Positions 31,654 through 42,621 of a stretch of 60,000 nucleotides of DNA are shown piece after piece. The stretch lies in assembly GCA_014529385.2 (NCBI GenBank), contig CM043944.1, positions 78,883,884-78,943,883 on the forward strand, in the 5' to 3' direction. This DNA is from Adiantum capillus-veneris (taxonomy: Eukaryota > Streptophyta > Polypodiopsida > Polypodiales > Pteridaceae). Under the pieces are notes generated by a model. It was not told where the DNA came from. It did no database searches and saw only the letters and a program-made list of their open reading frames with translations. Every line of letters begins with the position of its first letter. Position 1 is the first letter of the stretch. The translations under genes were made by a program, and so were the position numbers.

Positions 31654-32496
31654 CTAAAAAGGTGCTTTTCCCGTAGAAGTATGTACAGTATTATTGTAGG
31701 CATACTCTACAAGAGGTAAGTACTTTTCCCATTGTGAGCATTGATCTACTTCGGTAACATAAGTCTTGAGTAGATCGAGTATCGTAAGATTGGCTATCTC
31801 ACTTTGGCCATCTGTTTGTGGGTAATAGGCCGAAGAGAAATTCAATCTTGTTCCTAGATTTTCAAAGAGACCTTTCCAGAAATTACTGGTCATTCTAGGA
31901 TCTCTATCTGACACGATGGATGTGGGTAATCTATGGTGCTTGAAAATCTGAGATATGAAGAGAGTTGCCATTTGATGTGCCTTAATAGTCTTTTTGACAG
32001 GAATAAAATGTGCTTGCTTGCTAAACCTGTCAACTATTGTCCATATTCCTGTATTCCCATGGATAGACTTGGGTAATCCAAAGATGAAATCCATGGATAT
32101 ACTCTCCCATGGTGAATTTGGAATAGGCAATGGCTGGAGTAATCCAGGTTGCTTCCCTCTATCATCCTTGGTCTTTTGGCATACTACACATTTTGAAACA
32201 TACTCTTGTATGTCCACTTTCATGGTAGGCCAATAGAAGTACGTCTCTACTCCTCGGAGAGTAGGTTGAATGCCTCTATGCCCCGCATATAGAGGAGCAT
32301 GGGATTCATACATAACATTCTCACGAAGGGAATGGGTAACACATAGCCTATTGCCGTGGAGAAGATAACCATCCTGCAAGGTGAATGTTTCCTCTTTCTT
32401 TCCCAAAGCAAGGGCTGACATTATGTCTCTAAAGTCCGGGTCAGTAGCATACTCATCTATCATAGAGGATAGATCATTGTGAGTAGCTATAGACAC
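31654..32496 (-). CDS. pol: Integrase zinc finger and catalytic core of chromovirus B
   Basis: A 280-residue open frame. HHCC finger: AGHRGIQPTLRGVETYFYW, then YVSKCVVCQKTK. The catalytic core shows the three acidic residues in context: SMDFIFGLPKS (first Asp), SIVSDRDPRMTSNFW (second Asp) and YPQTDGQSEIANLTI (Glu), so all three catalytic positions are present. It inserts element DNA into the chromosome, giving the 5-bp TSDs seen here. Bounded upstream by a TGA (32512-32514) that is CGA in copy A, and downstream by TAG. Confidence 0.93.
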   Translation of the reverse strand: MSIATHNDLSSMIDEYATDPDFRDIMSALALGKKEETFTLQDGYLLHGNRLCVTHSLRENVMYESHAPLYAGHRGIQPTLRGVETYFYWPTMKVDIQEYVSKCVVCQKTKDDRGKQPGLLQPLPIPNSPWESISMDFIFGLPKSIHGNTGIWTIVDRFSKQAHFIPVKKTIKAHQMATLFISQIFKHHRLPTSIVSDRDPRMTSNFWKGLFENLGTRLNFSSAYYPQTDGQSEIANLTILDLLKTYVTEVDQCSQWEKYLPLVEYAYNNTVHTSTGKAPF

Positions 32497-32511
32497 CGCA
32501 TTAACTTTGGG

Positions 32512-32883
32512 TCATCGTGAAAGTGCATCAGCCACTTGATTGTGCTTACTAGCTATGTGAGCAATATGGAAATTAAATTGTGAAAGAAAATTTGCCCACC
32601 TCATTTGTTTGTCGGAAAGCTTGGTTTGCGTCATGAAATACTTGAGACTTTGGTGGTCGGTTTGTAGGATAAATGGAGTCCCCAATAGGTAGTGCTTCCA
32701 TGTGTCTAGGACATGTAGAACAGCTAAAAGCTCTTTCTCATAAATTCCCAAGACTCGTTCATCAATATTGAGCCTTCGGCTCTCATATGCTATGGCATGC
32801 CCTTCTTGAAGCAAAAATGCTCCAAGGCAATCACCGCAAGCATCACATTGGACCTCAAATGGCTTTGAGAGATCTGGAAGCAC
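32512..32883 (-). CDS. pol: RNase H of chromovirus B
   Basis: Open frame of 123 residues starting in LPDLSKPFEVQCDACGDCLG. It includes AIAYESRRLNIDERVLGIYE, KELLAVLHVLDTWKHYLLGT and TDHQSLKYFMTQTKLSDKQM, then VADALSR and a TGA. Catalytic Asp (QCDAC), Glu (YEKELLAV) and the TDHQSLKY box are all present. It degrades the RNA strand of the RNA/DNA hybrid. A one-base shift near 32883 separates it from the reverse transcriptase. Confidence 0.92.
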   Translation of the reverse strand: MLPDLSKPFEVQCDACGDCLGAFLLQEGHAIAYESRRLNIDERVLGIYEKELLAVLHVLDTWKHYLLGTPFILQTDHQSLKYFMTQTKLSDKQMRWANFLSQFNFHIAHIASKHNQVADALSR

Positions 32884-33857
32884 GAGGACTGGTTGGGAAG
32901 TAAGCTTCTCTTGAGCTTTTCAAAAGCATTTTGCTCCTTAGCAGTCCATACAAACTTAGCGTTCTTCTTAGTTAAGTCGTGTAGTGGCCCGGCTACTTGA
33001 GAGAATTTTGCTATGAAGCGTCTATAGTATGCGCACATACCAACAAAGCTTCTTAGCTCATGTAGATTTCTTGGGTTAGGCCATGCTTTTATTACCTCTA
33101 ACTTTGATGGATCCATTTGGATACCATCTTTAGAGATAATATAACCTAGGTATTGAATCTCTTGAAGGAAGAATTCACTTTTCTTTTGGTTAAGAAAAAG
33201 CTTGTTCTCCCTCAATGCTTGAAAAATCACTTAGAGATGTTGCTTATGTTCCTCCAAAGACTTGGAGTAGATGATGATATCATCAAAGAACACTCCAGTG
33301 AATTTGCGGTATGGTCTAAAAATTTTCTCCATCAAACGATTGAACGTAGCTGGTGCATTAGTCAAGCCAAAAGGCATGACTAGATATTCATAAAGACCAA
33401 ACATTGTGCGAAACGCGGTCTTTAAGATATCTTCATCCACTATCCTTATTTGATGATAGCCACTCTTAAGGTCAATCCTATTGAAGTAGGTCGAGCCTTG
33501 TAGCTTATCAAACAGATCTTCTACCCGACGTACAAGAAATCTGTTTTTGATAGTGATATGGTTTAGTGCTCGATAGTCCACACACATACGGTATGTACCA
33601 TCTTTCTTTTGCACTAAAAGAACTGGAGAACAAAAGGGAGAGAAACTAGGCCTCACCATCCCTTTGTCTACCAGCTCTTGTACTTGCCTCATGATCTCCT
33701 CTTGTTGAGCTTGTGAGACTCGATAAGGAGGCTTGTTAAGTGGTGAGCTTCCAAGAAGAGGCTCAATACAATGGTCATCATCCCCTCGTTTTGGAGGTAA
33801 GTCCATAGGGATATCATCGATGAACACATCTTGGAATCCTTTTAGAAAATTAGACAA
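32884..33857 (-). pseudogene. pol: Reverse transcriptase of chromovirus B
   Basis: Two open frames (33231-33857 and 32790-33230) in the same frame, separated by a single TAA at 33231-33233. Motifs: [103 protein letters not shown] (catalytic FFDD), then LGYIISKDGIQMDPSKLEVI and YYRRFIAKFSQVAGPLHDLT of the thumb/connection. All seven canonical reverse transcriptase blocks are readable. Confidence 0.95.
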
Positions 33858-33890
33858 GTCTAACTCTTCTTGATTCCTACCATTTACATT

Positions 33891-34440
33891 TTATGAAACA
33901 TTAGTATCTTTTAGAGACTCTTTGACAAAAATCATGTACACAGAAACTGAGCTCTTCATTGACTTATCAAAAGCAAGAGGATTTACAAGTGGAATAGTGC
34001 GACCACGCTCAGTAGCATCTATATACATGTTCTTTCCCCTGTAGGTGAAGTAGATTCTCCTTTCAGGGAAATTCATGTTGGCAGCCATGCAATCAAACCA
34101 TGGTGCCCCTAGGATAACATCCTCATGTTGGAGAGGAGAGATGGAGAAGTCTTCCTTGTCGACATAGATTTGGACATGAAGCCTCAACTTCCCAATCAAG
34201 GGAGTAACGGAGGCTGGTTGTCCCTTGAAAGCTGCATCAGCCACTACTATATCTCCCATCTCAAAAGCTTGAATGCCCAACTTGGTGGCCAACTCCATTG
34301 ATATGAAGTTAAGAGTAGAGCCAGGGTCAAACAAGATGAAGGCACCATGCTCTCTTACCTTTCCCCAAGCATAGGAAAGTGATGATCCTTTGCAATGAGC
34401 ATTCCCTTTCTGGAGCTTCGATGGTGGAAGCCCTAGGAGT
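33891..34440 (-). CDS. pro: Aspartic protease of chromovirus B
   Basis: Within the frame 33891-34721. Active-site segment FILFDPGSTLNFISMELATK (DPGST in place of the more common DTGAS; catalytic Asp present), then GQPASVTPLIGKLRLHVQIY and EDVILGAPWFDCMAANMNF, the ILGxPWF motif near the retropepsin C-terminus. It overlaps the Gag frame and follows a frameshift at about 34420. It releases Gag and Pol products. It ends ESLKDTNVS with a stop at 33891 before the reverse transcriptase. Confidence 0.9.
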
Positions 34441-35151
34441 CTCATTGCGAGTATTCTTTTTGGGGCAAGAACGATAGCCATGTCCTTGCTCCCCACACTT
34501 GAAACACTTATGGTCCTTGCGAAAAGCTTCAAGCTCTTCAGGAGAGAGTTTGTTTTTACCTTTGTAAACTCCCTTCTCCTTGGACCGATTGTTTTTGTTG
34601 TTGGAATTGACTTGGGAAGTATTTTGAACATTGGTTTTCCCCTTTGCATCATTTTTGTCATTGTTTTCCATGGGCTTGACATTACGTCTAGCCCCTTGAT
34701 GGAAATTGATGCGTGAAGCAACCATGGTGTGATGGATTACTTCGCTAATAGTACCACGCCGTTGAGAGTTGATGTATTCCGCCATCTCTTCAGGTAATCC
34801 CGCACAGAATTGTTGCCTTTGCTCGGCAAAGTCTATTTTTTGAAAGACAGTAGCCTTGAGATGTAAATCCCAAAACTTGTCTACATATTTGTGGATAGAC
34901 TCATGGGAGAGGAGCTTCAAGCTGCGCCATTCGGTAAGCACTTTGTCCTTTGCATCGCTTGCAAGGAATTGCTTCATGATGGAAACTCGTAGAGTTTTCC
35001 ATGTCTTTGGGGCTTCACCATTTCCACGAAGGCTAGCCCACCATTGACGAGCTAATTTTTGGAAGTGCATAGCTACATGGCGTAGCTTAGAGGACTCTGT
35101 GAAGCCCTCATCTCCAAAGGCCGCATCAAATTGCTGGATGAAGGCCAACAC
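34327..35151 (-). CDS. gag: Gag capsid domain and zinc knuckle of chromovirus B
   Basis: A 274-residue frame: LAFIQQFDAAFGDEGFTESS, FQKLARQWWASLRGNGEAPK, LTEWRSLKLLSHESIHKYVD and QQFCAGLPEEMAEYINSQRR form the retrotransposon Gag capsid domain. A Lys/Asn-rich linker precedes the zinc knuckle CFKCGEQGHGYRSC (CX2CX4HX4C, about 34466-34508). The knuckle binds element RNA. After it the frame drifts into nonsense, consistent with a frameshift near 34420 into the protease frame. Confidence 0.93.
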   Translation of the reverse strand: MLAFIQQFDAAFGDEGFTESSKLRHVAMHFQKLARQWWASLRGNGEAPKTWKTLRVSIMKQFLASDAKDKVLTEWRSLKLLSHESIHKYVDKFWDLHLKATVFQKIDFAEQRQQFCAGLPEEMAEYINSQRRGTISEVIHHTMVASRINFHQGARRNVKPMENNDKNDAKGKTNVQNTSQVNSNNKNNRSKEKGVYKGKNKLSPEELEAFRKDHKCFKCGEQGHGYRSCPKKNTRNETPRASTIEAPERECSLQRIITFLCLGKGKRAWCLHLV

Positions 35152-35222
35152 TTTGTCGGTAGCACCGAAGGTGCCATCATAGGTGAGAAAAGAGATACTC
35201 TTTCCTCCCTCCTTGAACTTCT

Positions 35223-35789
35223 TTAGCTTTTGTGACCTTTGCCATGCAGGAAATGATTTTCGATGTCCTCCCCTCTTGTATTCTCTAGGAGAATAGCCAT
35301 AACTTTCGTCAGAAGAGGAGGAAGGTGAAGAAGAAGGAGAAGAGGGTGACCTCTTCCTAGCCCTTTCTTCCTTTGTTTCCTCTCTTGCCTTTCAGAGTGA
35401 TGAGGAGAAGGACTATTTGTTGATCTTTTCCTCTTGGGAGGAGTGGGCGATCGTCTAGACCGCCGTCTTCGTGGAGCCACATCTTCAGAGGAACTTAAAC
35501 TGTCATTGCTTTTTTGCTCTTTGGATTCCTCCTCTCGAATGGGAGAGAGTCTTCTTTTGGGGGTCTCTTCAAGATGCCTCCTAAGCTCTCTCTCCTCTTG
35601 GAGAGGAAGGGAAATTCCATAAGCACGAAGTTGTTGAGTAACTTCGGCTTGAAAAGCAGGGTTGCCCATAGCTTGCTGCAACCTAGTAACGAGATAATTC
35701 ACAAACATGGGAGCATCATCATTAGCACCTTCATGTGCAAAATCAAAGCTATCAATGTTCATTCTACTCTCTTGATTATTGTCAGCCAT
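35223..35789 (-). CDS. gag: Gag N-terminal domain of chromovirus B
   Basis: Chosen start is the ATG at 35789 (MADNNQESRMNIDSFDF), because copy A begins its Gag at the same point; the open frame itself extends upstream to 35831. Residues 25-60 are helical (FVNYLVTRLQQAMGNPAFQA). After that the protein is Glu/Arg/Ser-rich (ELRRHLEETPKRRLSP, RRRRSRRSPTPPKRKRS), a basic disordered region that may carry nuclear-localisation signals. A frameshift near 35390, then a stop, separate it from the capsid domain frame. Confidence 0.85.
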   Translation of the reverse strand: MADNNQESRMNIDSFDFAHEGANDDAPMFVNYLVTRLQQAMGNPAFQAEVTQQLRAYGISLPLQEERELRRHLEETPKRRLSPIREEESKEQKSNDSLSSSEDVAPRRRRSRRSPTPPKRKRSTNSPSPHHSERQERKQRKKGLGRGHPLLLLLHLPPLLTKVMAILLENTRGEDIENHFLHGKGHKS

Positions 35790-36190
35790 GTTAACAAAAT
35801 TTATGTATGTACTTAGTGTATGCTTTGGCAATTCAAAACCTTAGTTGCCACTCCTCTTAGCCTTTGAAAATCGGCTCTTAAGTATCTACACCCACGGCTC
35901 GAAGTGGTTAATTATAGAGAGTAGAGGAGTAGGTCTAACATAGCAGAGTTGCCAAAGGCTAGCTCCTTTCAGACTTCTTATGGCTCAATAATGGTAAAGC
36001 CGTAGGCAAGTCTAAAAAGACTCCATTATTAAGTCCAAAGCTCCCGAGGTGTGCACCATCCCCCACATAGTGGGCTCAACAAAACCGATATTAGATCCCA
36101 GTTCCACTTACCCTAATATAATTAACAACATCAACCATTTATAGGCTACTTAAGGACCTCTCTTCTTAAGCAAGAAAAGAGAAACCAAAT

Positions 36191-36202
36191 GCTCTGATAC
36201 CA
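36191..36202 (-). other. Primer-binding site of chromovirus B, initiator tRNA-Met type
   Basis: Minus strand reads TGGTATCAGAGC, a perfect match to the usual initiator-Met site, one base inside the 5' LTR. The leader between it and Gag (35790-36190) has no gene. Confidence 0.95.
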
Positions 36203-36203
36203 A

Positions 36204-37068
36204 TGTAATGGAATTGGCCTATTTAATTTGAGAGTAGCGAAAATTAATGAGAGTACTTTTGAGAAATGAATTTGTGAGCATAGCGGGTGAACATAATTGA
36301 AGGTAGCAACATAATCATAACAATTAGTTAACTTGGCATGAACAATACTTTTGCAAGAGAGAGAATTTTGAGTAGTTGAGGACCGGATTTATGTGGAGCC
36401 GGTCCCCCCTCCAATAAACATTTGTATTATGATTTCTCCCATTAAGAGAGACTTGTTACAATACAATCTTTGTGTTCCTTGTGACCTAGGTGATGCAATG
36501 AAGATGGAAAGCTTCATGCATCACAAACATAACATAAACTTGAAGAAAGCTTTAACTATCTCAAGCCTCAGTCCCAAGACCTCAAACACCTTCGAAGGTG
36601 GAGAGAGCTAGCAGGGAATGAGGGTAGGGAAGAGGAAGAAGAAACATTTCGTAGGAGAAAGAATTAGTTCCTCACTTATCATAACTCTTGTTGCTAGCAT
36701 ACATATTAGCATAGTAATGAAGAAGAAGGAGATGGCAAGCTTAAGCATTGAAGCATGGCTCTTGGTTGGATTTGCACTCCATATCCAAGAGTGTTGGTGT
36801 AGGCTCTCAACCTCTACTTGCTTGGAGAAGGAGAGGGAGCTCTTGCACTTTGCATAGCACACAATGAGAGGGTTTGTGAGTGTGTGTGGGTGAGTATACC
36901 CCCTAAGCAACCCCCCTCCTTGCTAGGTCGACCCCCTCTCTAGCTCATCATTGAAGCTCATTGGCTCATGCCAAGCCTAGCCAATCACAAGCTTGAGCCA
37001 TATCTAGCAATAGGTGTAGTCTTGGGACAAGTGCCCCCCTTTCCCCTTTGAGAGAGAGGACTTGATAA
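36204..37068 (-). repeat. 5' LTR of chromovirus B, part 1
   Basis: Inner portion of the 5' LTR, nearly identical to 29029 onward of the other LTR. It stops at GATAA (37064-37068), the TSD of the copia insertion, and continues at 42622. Confidence 0.93.
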
Positions 37069-37849
37069 TGTTAAGTATGGAGCCTAATTTACCCTTGTAA
37101 TTTTCTGTGGTAAAAGCGCACATTTGTAAGGCCCCCATTATGAGGAGAAGCCATTGTGCGTGAAGGAAAATCACTCACCGGAAACCAAAATTTTCACAGA
37201 CAAGAATCAGGGGCAACTTTCAAGGCCTTGGGGACGGAGGCCCCCGATACTTTTTTTTTTCCGCCGGAATATTCTTTTTCGTCGGAATCTTATGGCCGGA
37301 CGGCGGCCGGAAAGTGGTCGGAAAACAACCGGTCGGTTGGCCGGTGGCCGGTAGTCAATGGCCGATGGCCGGTGGTCGAAAGTCAATGGCCGGTGGCCGG
37401 TGGCCGAATTCAAAAGCGGACTTGTCTTCTCAAGGGCGGCCACACATGGGCGGATTGGAGGGTCCGATTTGGACTTATTCGCACAAGGGCGGCTACACAT
37501 GGCTGTCTCTCACAAGAGAGGGCAGCCCTTTTGGCCTATAAAAGGAGGCCATTTCTACACACATTTCATAGTGTGAAGTTGATGCAACAAGGTGAGTGTG
37601 AGGTGGTGGAGTGAAGCAAGGCAGGAGCTCCATTAAGGGTATAATCCCTTTGTAAACTACTTCTTGTTTTGAAGTACTAAAGCCATTGAGTGGCTGCTTT
37701 CCTGTGGACGTAGCCCCCATTGGGTGAACCACGTATATCGTGTGTACTCTCTCTCTCTCTCTACTCTATAATCTCGTGTATATAAATCTGTCTCTCTCCA
37801 TTAAGTAATCTACTCAATTATCTATTTAGCTCCGCCTTATTTCCTAACA
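37069..37849 (+). repeat. Left (5') LTR of the Tork-like copia, 781 bp
   Basis: Starts TGTTAAGTATGG, ends CCTAACA. It contains a GC-rich minisatellite built of GGCCGGTGGCCGGT and GTCAATGGCC units (about 37330-37410) and a TATA-like box in GGCCTATAAAAGGAGG (37533-37548), a likely transcription start region. It differs from the right LTR by a 17-bp-scale insertion around 37262-37285 and a 10-bp minisatellite unit. Confidence 0.94.
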
Positions 37850-37851
37850 AC

Positions 37852-37863
37852 TGGTATCAGAGC
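37852..37863 (+). other. Primer-binding site, initiator tRNA-Met type
   Basis: TGGTATCAGAGC, perfect, 2 bp after the LTR. Confidence 0.96.
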
Positions 37864-37922
37864 AAGGTTTGCTCGTAGCTAAATTATCTCAAGGAAAGGA
37901 TTCCTTGAATTGAGTGGGAGTT

Positions 37923-40900
37923 ATGGCGGAGGAAGGGAAGCTCAAGATTGAGAAGTTCAACGGCAAAAACTACCAACATTGGAAGATGTAGATTGAAGAC
38001 TATCTCTACCAGAAGGACCTCTATTTGCCACTAGGTGGTCTTACGAAGAAGCCCGCAACAATGGCAGATGAAGCATGGATTGTCCTTGATCGAAAGGCAC
38101 TGGGAACAATCCGATTAAGCTTGGCGTCAATGGTGGCCTTCAATGTTTCGGAGATGAAGACCACGGAGGACTTGATGAAGTCACTTGACGACTTCTACGA
38201 GAAACCATCGGCATCCAATAAGGTATTTCTTATGAAGCGCTTGTTCAATCTAAAGATGGCAGAGAATGGTTCAGTTGCAGAACACCTAAATGACTTTAAC
38301 ACAAACATAAGTCAACTTAGATAAGTGAAAATCAATTTCGATGACGAAGTGCGAGCTCTCCTTATACTATCATCTCTACCGGATAGTTGGGACAGCCTTA
38401 TGATGGCTGTAAGTAATTCTATCTCTGGCACAAATACTCTTAAGTTTGATGATGTTGTGGGTGTTCTCCTAAGCGAGGAAATGCGAAGGAGAAGCACAGG
38501 AGAATCATCAAGTGTTGCACTATCAGTGGAAACAAGAGGAAGGCTTAAGGAGAGGTTCAAAAACCAAAAGGGTCGTGATCGCTCAAGGCTGAGCAAGTCA
38601 CGCACAAAGTCAGTTCTTGAATGTTGGAACTGCGGCAAGAAGGGCCACGTCAAGAAGGATTGCTGGTCCAAGAAGAAGAAGGAGACAGAGTCTCAAGACA
38701 ACAAGCCAACATCGGAGGCCAATGTGGCAGGTAAAGTAGAGCAAGATGCTCTAATTCTCTCATTAGACAATGTGTCTAATTCCTGGATAGTAGATTCCGG
38801 GGCTTCATTCCATGCGACACCACACAAGCAACATTTCCAAGACTACACCAAAGGTAATTTTGGGTATGTATACTTGGGAGATGATGAAGCTTGTGAGATT
38901 GTCGGCAAAGGTACAGTTTCTGTCAAAACTGCTAACGGAAATGAATGGAAGCTTAAAGATGTTAGGCATGTTCCTTCTCTTCGCAAAAATTTGATCTCTA
39001 CAGGACAATTGGACGATGAAGATCACAACATTGCATTCGAAAACAAACGGTGGAAGATCTCAAAGGGATCTTTGGTGGTTGCCAAGGGTGAAAAAGTCGG
39101 TACACTTTACTTGTGTAGTGTTCGCACGCAACCTTCAGCTTGTGCAGCAACTACAGAAGTTGACAGTGCGGTGTGGCACTACGGACTTGGGCATATGAGT
39201 GCCAAAGGAATGCAAATCCTTCAAACAAAGAAGCTTCTACCAGGTTTGAAAGAAGTGGACTTAGAGTTCTGTGAAGATTGTGTTTATGGTAAACAAAAGA
39301 GGGTAAAATTTCAAAAATAAGGAAATGAAAGAAAAAATAAAAAACTTGAGTTGGTTCATTCTGATGTTTGGGGTCCTGCAAGTACACCATCACTTGGTGG
39401 CTCATTGTACTATGTAACATTCATAGACGATGCGACTAGAAAAACATGGGTTTATGTCATGAAGAATAAATCCGATGTATTTTCCATATTTCAAAGGTGG
39501 AAAGCCTTTGTGGAGAATGGAACAGGTACCAAGGTTAAATGCCTCAGATCCGACAATGGAGGTGAATATTGCAGCCAAGCTTTTGAAAGCTTTTGTGCTA
39601 GCAATGGCATTCAGAGGCAAAGGACAACCCCAAGGACACCTCAACAAAATGGGATTTCGGAAAGGATGAACAGGACAATCATGGAACGAGCACGAATCAT
39701 GCGGCTACATGCAGGCCTACCGCTTGAGCTTTGGGCGGAAGCTGTAAGTACGTCTGTGTACTTAATCAATCGGTCACCCTCAACAGCATTGGATGGGGGA
39801 GTTCCAGAAGAGGCATGGACAGGTAAACCGGTGAATTATGCATTTCTCAAAGTGTTTGGGTGTGAGGCTTTCATGCACATAGATAGAAGCCTAAGATCAA
39901 AGTTAGATGCAAAGTCCAAAAAGTGTTTCTTCATTGGCTATGGAGAAGGAGACTTTGGGTATCGCCTATGGAATCCTGAAGATGGTAAAATCTTAAGGAG
40001 TAGGGATATAATTTTTAACGAACAAAATATGTACAAAGATTACTTGGAAAGAAAACAAACAAAAGAAACAGGTGATGAGTACATAGAGCTTGAGGACGGT
40101 GAAGACTCAAGGACTGCAAACGGTGACAATGTGCAACAACGTCAACCAAATGAGGAGCCTCAACCTATTCCCCGAAGATCTACAAGAGCAAGTAGACCTC
40201 CAAAAAGGTTTGTTCCTTCCTTCAACCATCTCTTGATCTCAGATTCTGGAGAGCCGGAATCATATGAAGAAGCTATGCAACATGAATCCAAAGAAGAATG
40301 GACGAAGAGCATGCAAGTGGAGATGGACTCACTACATCGTAACCAAACATGGGAGTTGGTTGAGTTGCCTAAAGGTAAGCGGGCACTTCAAAACAAATGG
40401 GTGTACAAGCTAAAGGAAGAAGAAGGTGGGAAGAAAAGGTACAAGTCTAGGCTTGTGGTAAAAGGTTTTTCTCAAAAGAAAGGTATTGACTTCAATGAAA
40501 TATTTTCTCCTGTTGTAAAAATGAACTCAATTAGGCTTGTCTTAAGCCTTGTGGCTGCTCATGATCTAAATCTCGAGCAAATGGATGTAAATACGGCATT
40601 CCCTCACGGTGACTTAGAGGAGGAAATCTACATGCTTCAACCAAAGGGGTATGAAGTAAAAGGTAAGGAGAAAATGGTTTGCAGATTAAAGAAGAGCTTG
40701 TATGGTTTAAAGCAAGCATCAAGACAATGGTACTTGAAGTTTGATCGATGGATGTTGGATCATGGATTCACAAGATGCAACTCGGATCACTGCGTCTACA
40801 CAGAGAATTTGGGAGATGGGAAATTCATCATCCTAATGTTGTATGTTGATGACATGTTGATTGCAAGTGCTAACATGCAGGACATCAAAGACCTAAAAGA

Positions 40901-41804
40901 GGAGCTGTCCAAATCTTTTTCAATGAAAGATTTAGGTGTTGCAAAGAGGATACTTGGTATGAAAATATCAAGGGACAGGACGAAGAAGACAATAAAGCTA
41001 TCTCAAGAAGATTACATCAAGAAGGTACTAGAAAGGTTTGCAATGCAAAATGCAAAACCAGTTTCTACACCTTTGGCTGGTCATTTTAAACTAACGAAGG
41101 ATATGTGTCCAAAGACACAAGAGGAGATAGCCTATATGTCTAAAGTTCCATACGCTGCAGCGGTAGGTTCTCTAATGTATGCTATGGTCTGGACAAGGCC
41201 AGACATTGCACATGCAGTGGGAGTTGTGAGTAGGTTCATGGACAAACCAGGTAAAGAGCATTGGCAAGCTATGAAGTGGATACTTAGGTATCTAAAAGGG
41301 ACAACAACAAATGCTTTGTATTTTGGAGGAACTGATATTTTTCTAGAAGGGTATGCTGATGCAGATATGGTAGGTGACAAAGATACTCGAAGGAGCACTA
41401 CTGGCTATGTGTTCACGGTTGGAGGCACAGCAGTAAGCTGGGCTTCAAAGCTGCAGAAAGTGGTTTCACTTTCTACCACGGAAGCAGAGTATGTAGCAAT
41501 GACAGAGGCAAGCAGAGAAATTCTGTGGCTTCATAGATTCTTAGAAGAGCTTGGATTCAAACAAGACAATTGTGTCTTGTACAGTGATAGCCAAAGCGCT
41601 ATCCATCTTGCGAAGAACTCAGTCTTTCATTCAAGGACAAAGCACATTGAGGTGAGATATCACTTCATACGCACTCTTTTGGAAGAGGGACAACTAAAGC
41701 TAGGAAAGGTGCATACAAGTGAAAATCCTGCAGACATGTTTACAAAGGTGGTCAACAAGGAGAAGTTGAGATTTTGCTCATCTTCAATCGGCATTCAAGG
41801 ATAA
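37923..41804 (+). pseudogene. Gag-Pol polyprotein of the Tork-like copia (three in-frame stops)
   Basis: From ATG 37923 one frame runs 1293 codons to TAA at 41802-41804, broken only by TAG 37989-37991, TAA 38322-38324 and TAA 39318-39320. Approximate residue positions: Gag 1-230 (EKFNGKNYQHWKM at the start), zinc knuckle CWNCGKKGHVKKDC 234-247, protease WIVDSGASFHATP with Asp at 291, Gag-pre-integrase WHYGLGHMS about 418, integrase HSDVWGP about 478, with FIDDATR, RSDNGGEY and TPQQNGISERMNR (all three acidic residues), reverse transcriptase with LYVDDMLIA at about 974, RNase H with SLSTTEAEYVA near 1182 and SRTKHIEVRYHFIR. The domain order and Gag style match the Tork/Tnt1 clade. The first stop falls where relatives carry a coding residue, so it is probably a point mutation. 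Confidence 0.96.
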
Positions 41805-41853
41805 GAAGCCAGAATGGAAAGCAGTCATAGGTTTGGTTTGGAGATCAGTCTCC

Positions 41854-41863
41854 AAGTGGGAGA
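41854..41863 (+). other. Polypurine tract of the Tork-like copia
   Basis: AAGTGGGAGA directly before the right LTR start (TGTTAAG at 41865). Confidence 0.85.
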
Positions 41864-41864
41864 T

Positions 41865-42621
41865 TGTTAAGTATGGAGCCTGATTTATCCTTGTAATTTT
41901 CTGTGGTAAAAGCGCACATTTGTAAGGCCCCCATTATGAGGAGAAGACATCGTGCGTGAAGGAAAATCACTCACCGGAAACCAAAATTTTCACGGACAAG
42001 AATCAGGGGCAACTTTAAAGGCCTCGGGGGCGGAGGCCCCCGAGACTTTTTTTTTCGCCGGAATCTTATGGCCGGCCGGCGGCCGGAAAGTGGTCGGAAA
42101 ACAACCGGTCGGTTGGCCGGTGGCCGGTAGTCAATGGCCGGTGGTCGAAAGTCAATGGCCGGTGGCCGGTGGCCGAATTCAAAAGCGGACTTGTCTTCTC
42201 AAGGGCGGCCACACATGGGCGGATTGGAGGGTCCGATTTGGACTTATTCGCACAAGGGCGGCTACACATGGCTGTCTCTCATAAGAGAGGGCAGCCCTTT
42301 TGGCCTATAAAAGGAGGCCATTTCTACACACATTTCATAGTGTGAAGTTGATGCAACAAGGTGAGTGTGAGGTGGTGAGAGTGAAGCAAGGCGGGAGCTC
42401 CATTAAGGGTATAATCCCTTTGTAAACTACTTCTTGTTTTGAAGTACTAAAGCCATTGAGTGGCTGCTTTCCCGTGGACGTAGCCCACATTGGGTGAACC
42501 ACATATATCGTGTGTACTCTCTCTCTCTCTCTCTACTCTATAATCTCGTGTATATAAATCTGTCTCTCTCCATTAAGTAATCTACTCAATTATCTATTTA
42601 GCTACGTCTTATTTCCTAACA
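41865..42621 (+). repeat. Right (3') LTR of the Tork-like copia, 757 bp
   Basis: Starts TGTTAAGTATGG, ends CCTAACA, followed by TSD GATAA. Close to identical with the left LTR apart from two small indels and scattered substitutions. Confidence 0.94.

Larger units (their letters stand above)
37069..42621 (+). mobile_element. Ty1/copia element, Tork/Tnt1-like, nested in the LTR of chromovirus B
   Basis: 5553 bp with LTRs 37069-37849 and 41865-42621, TSD GATAA (37064-37068 and 42622-42626), an initiator-Met primer-binding site (37852-37863) and a polypurine tract (41854-41863). One reading frame encodes Gag, protease, integrase, reverse transcriptase and RNase H in copia order, interrupted by only three stop codons and no frameshift. 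It is one of the youngest and best-preserved elements here. It inserted after chromovirus B. Confidence 0.96.

Noticed and set aside
37156-37614. 152-residue Gly/Arg/Trp-rich frame, also seen at 41952-42284
   Set aside because: It lies in the two LTRs of the Tork-like copia over the GGCCGG minisatellite; copies differ by frame-breaking indels.
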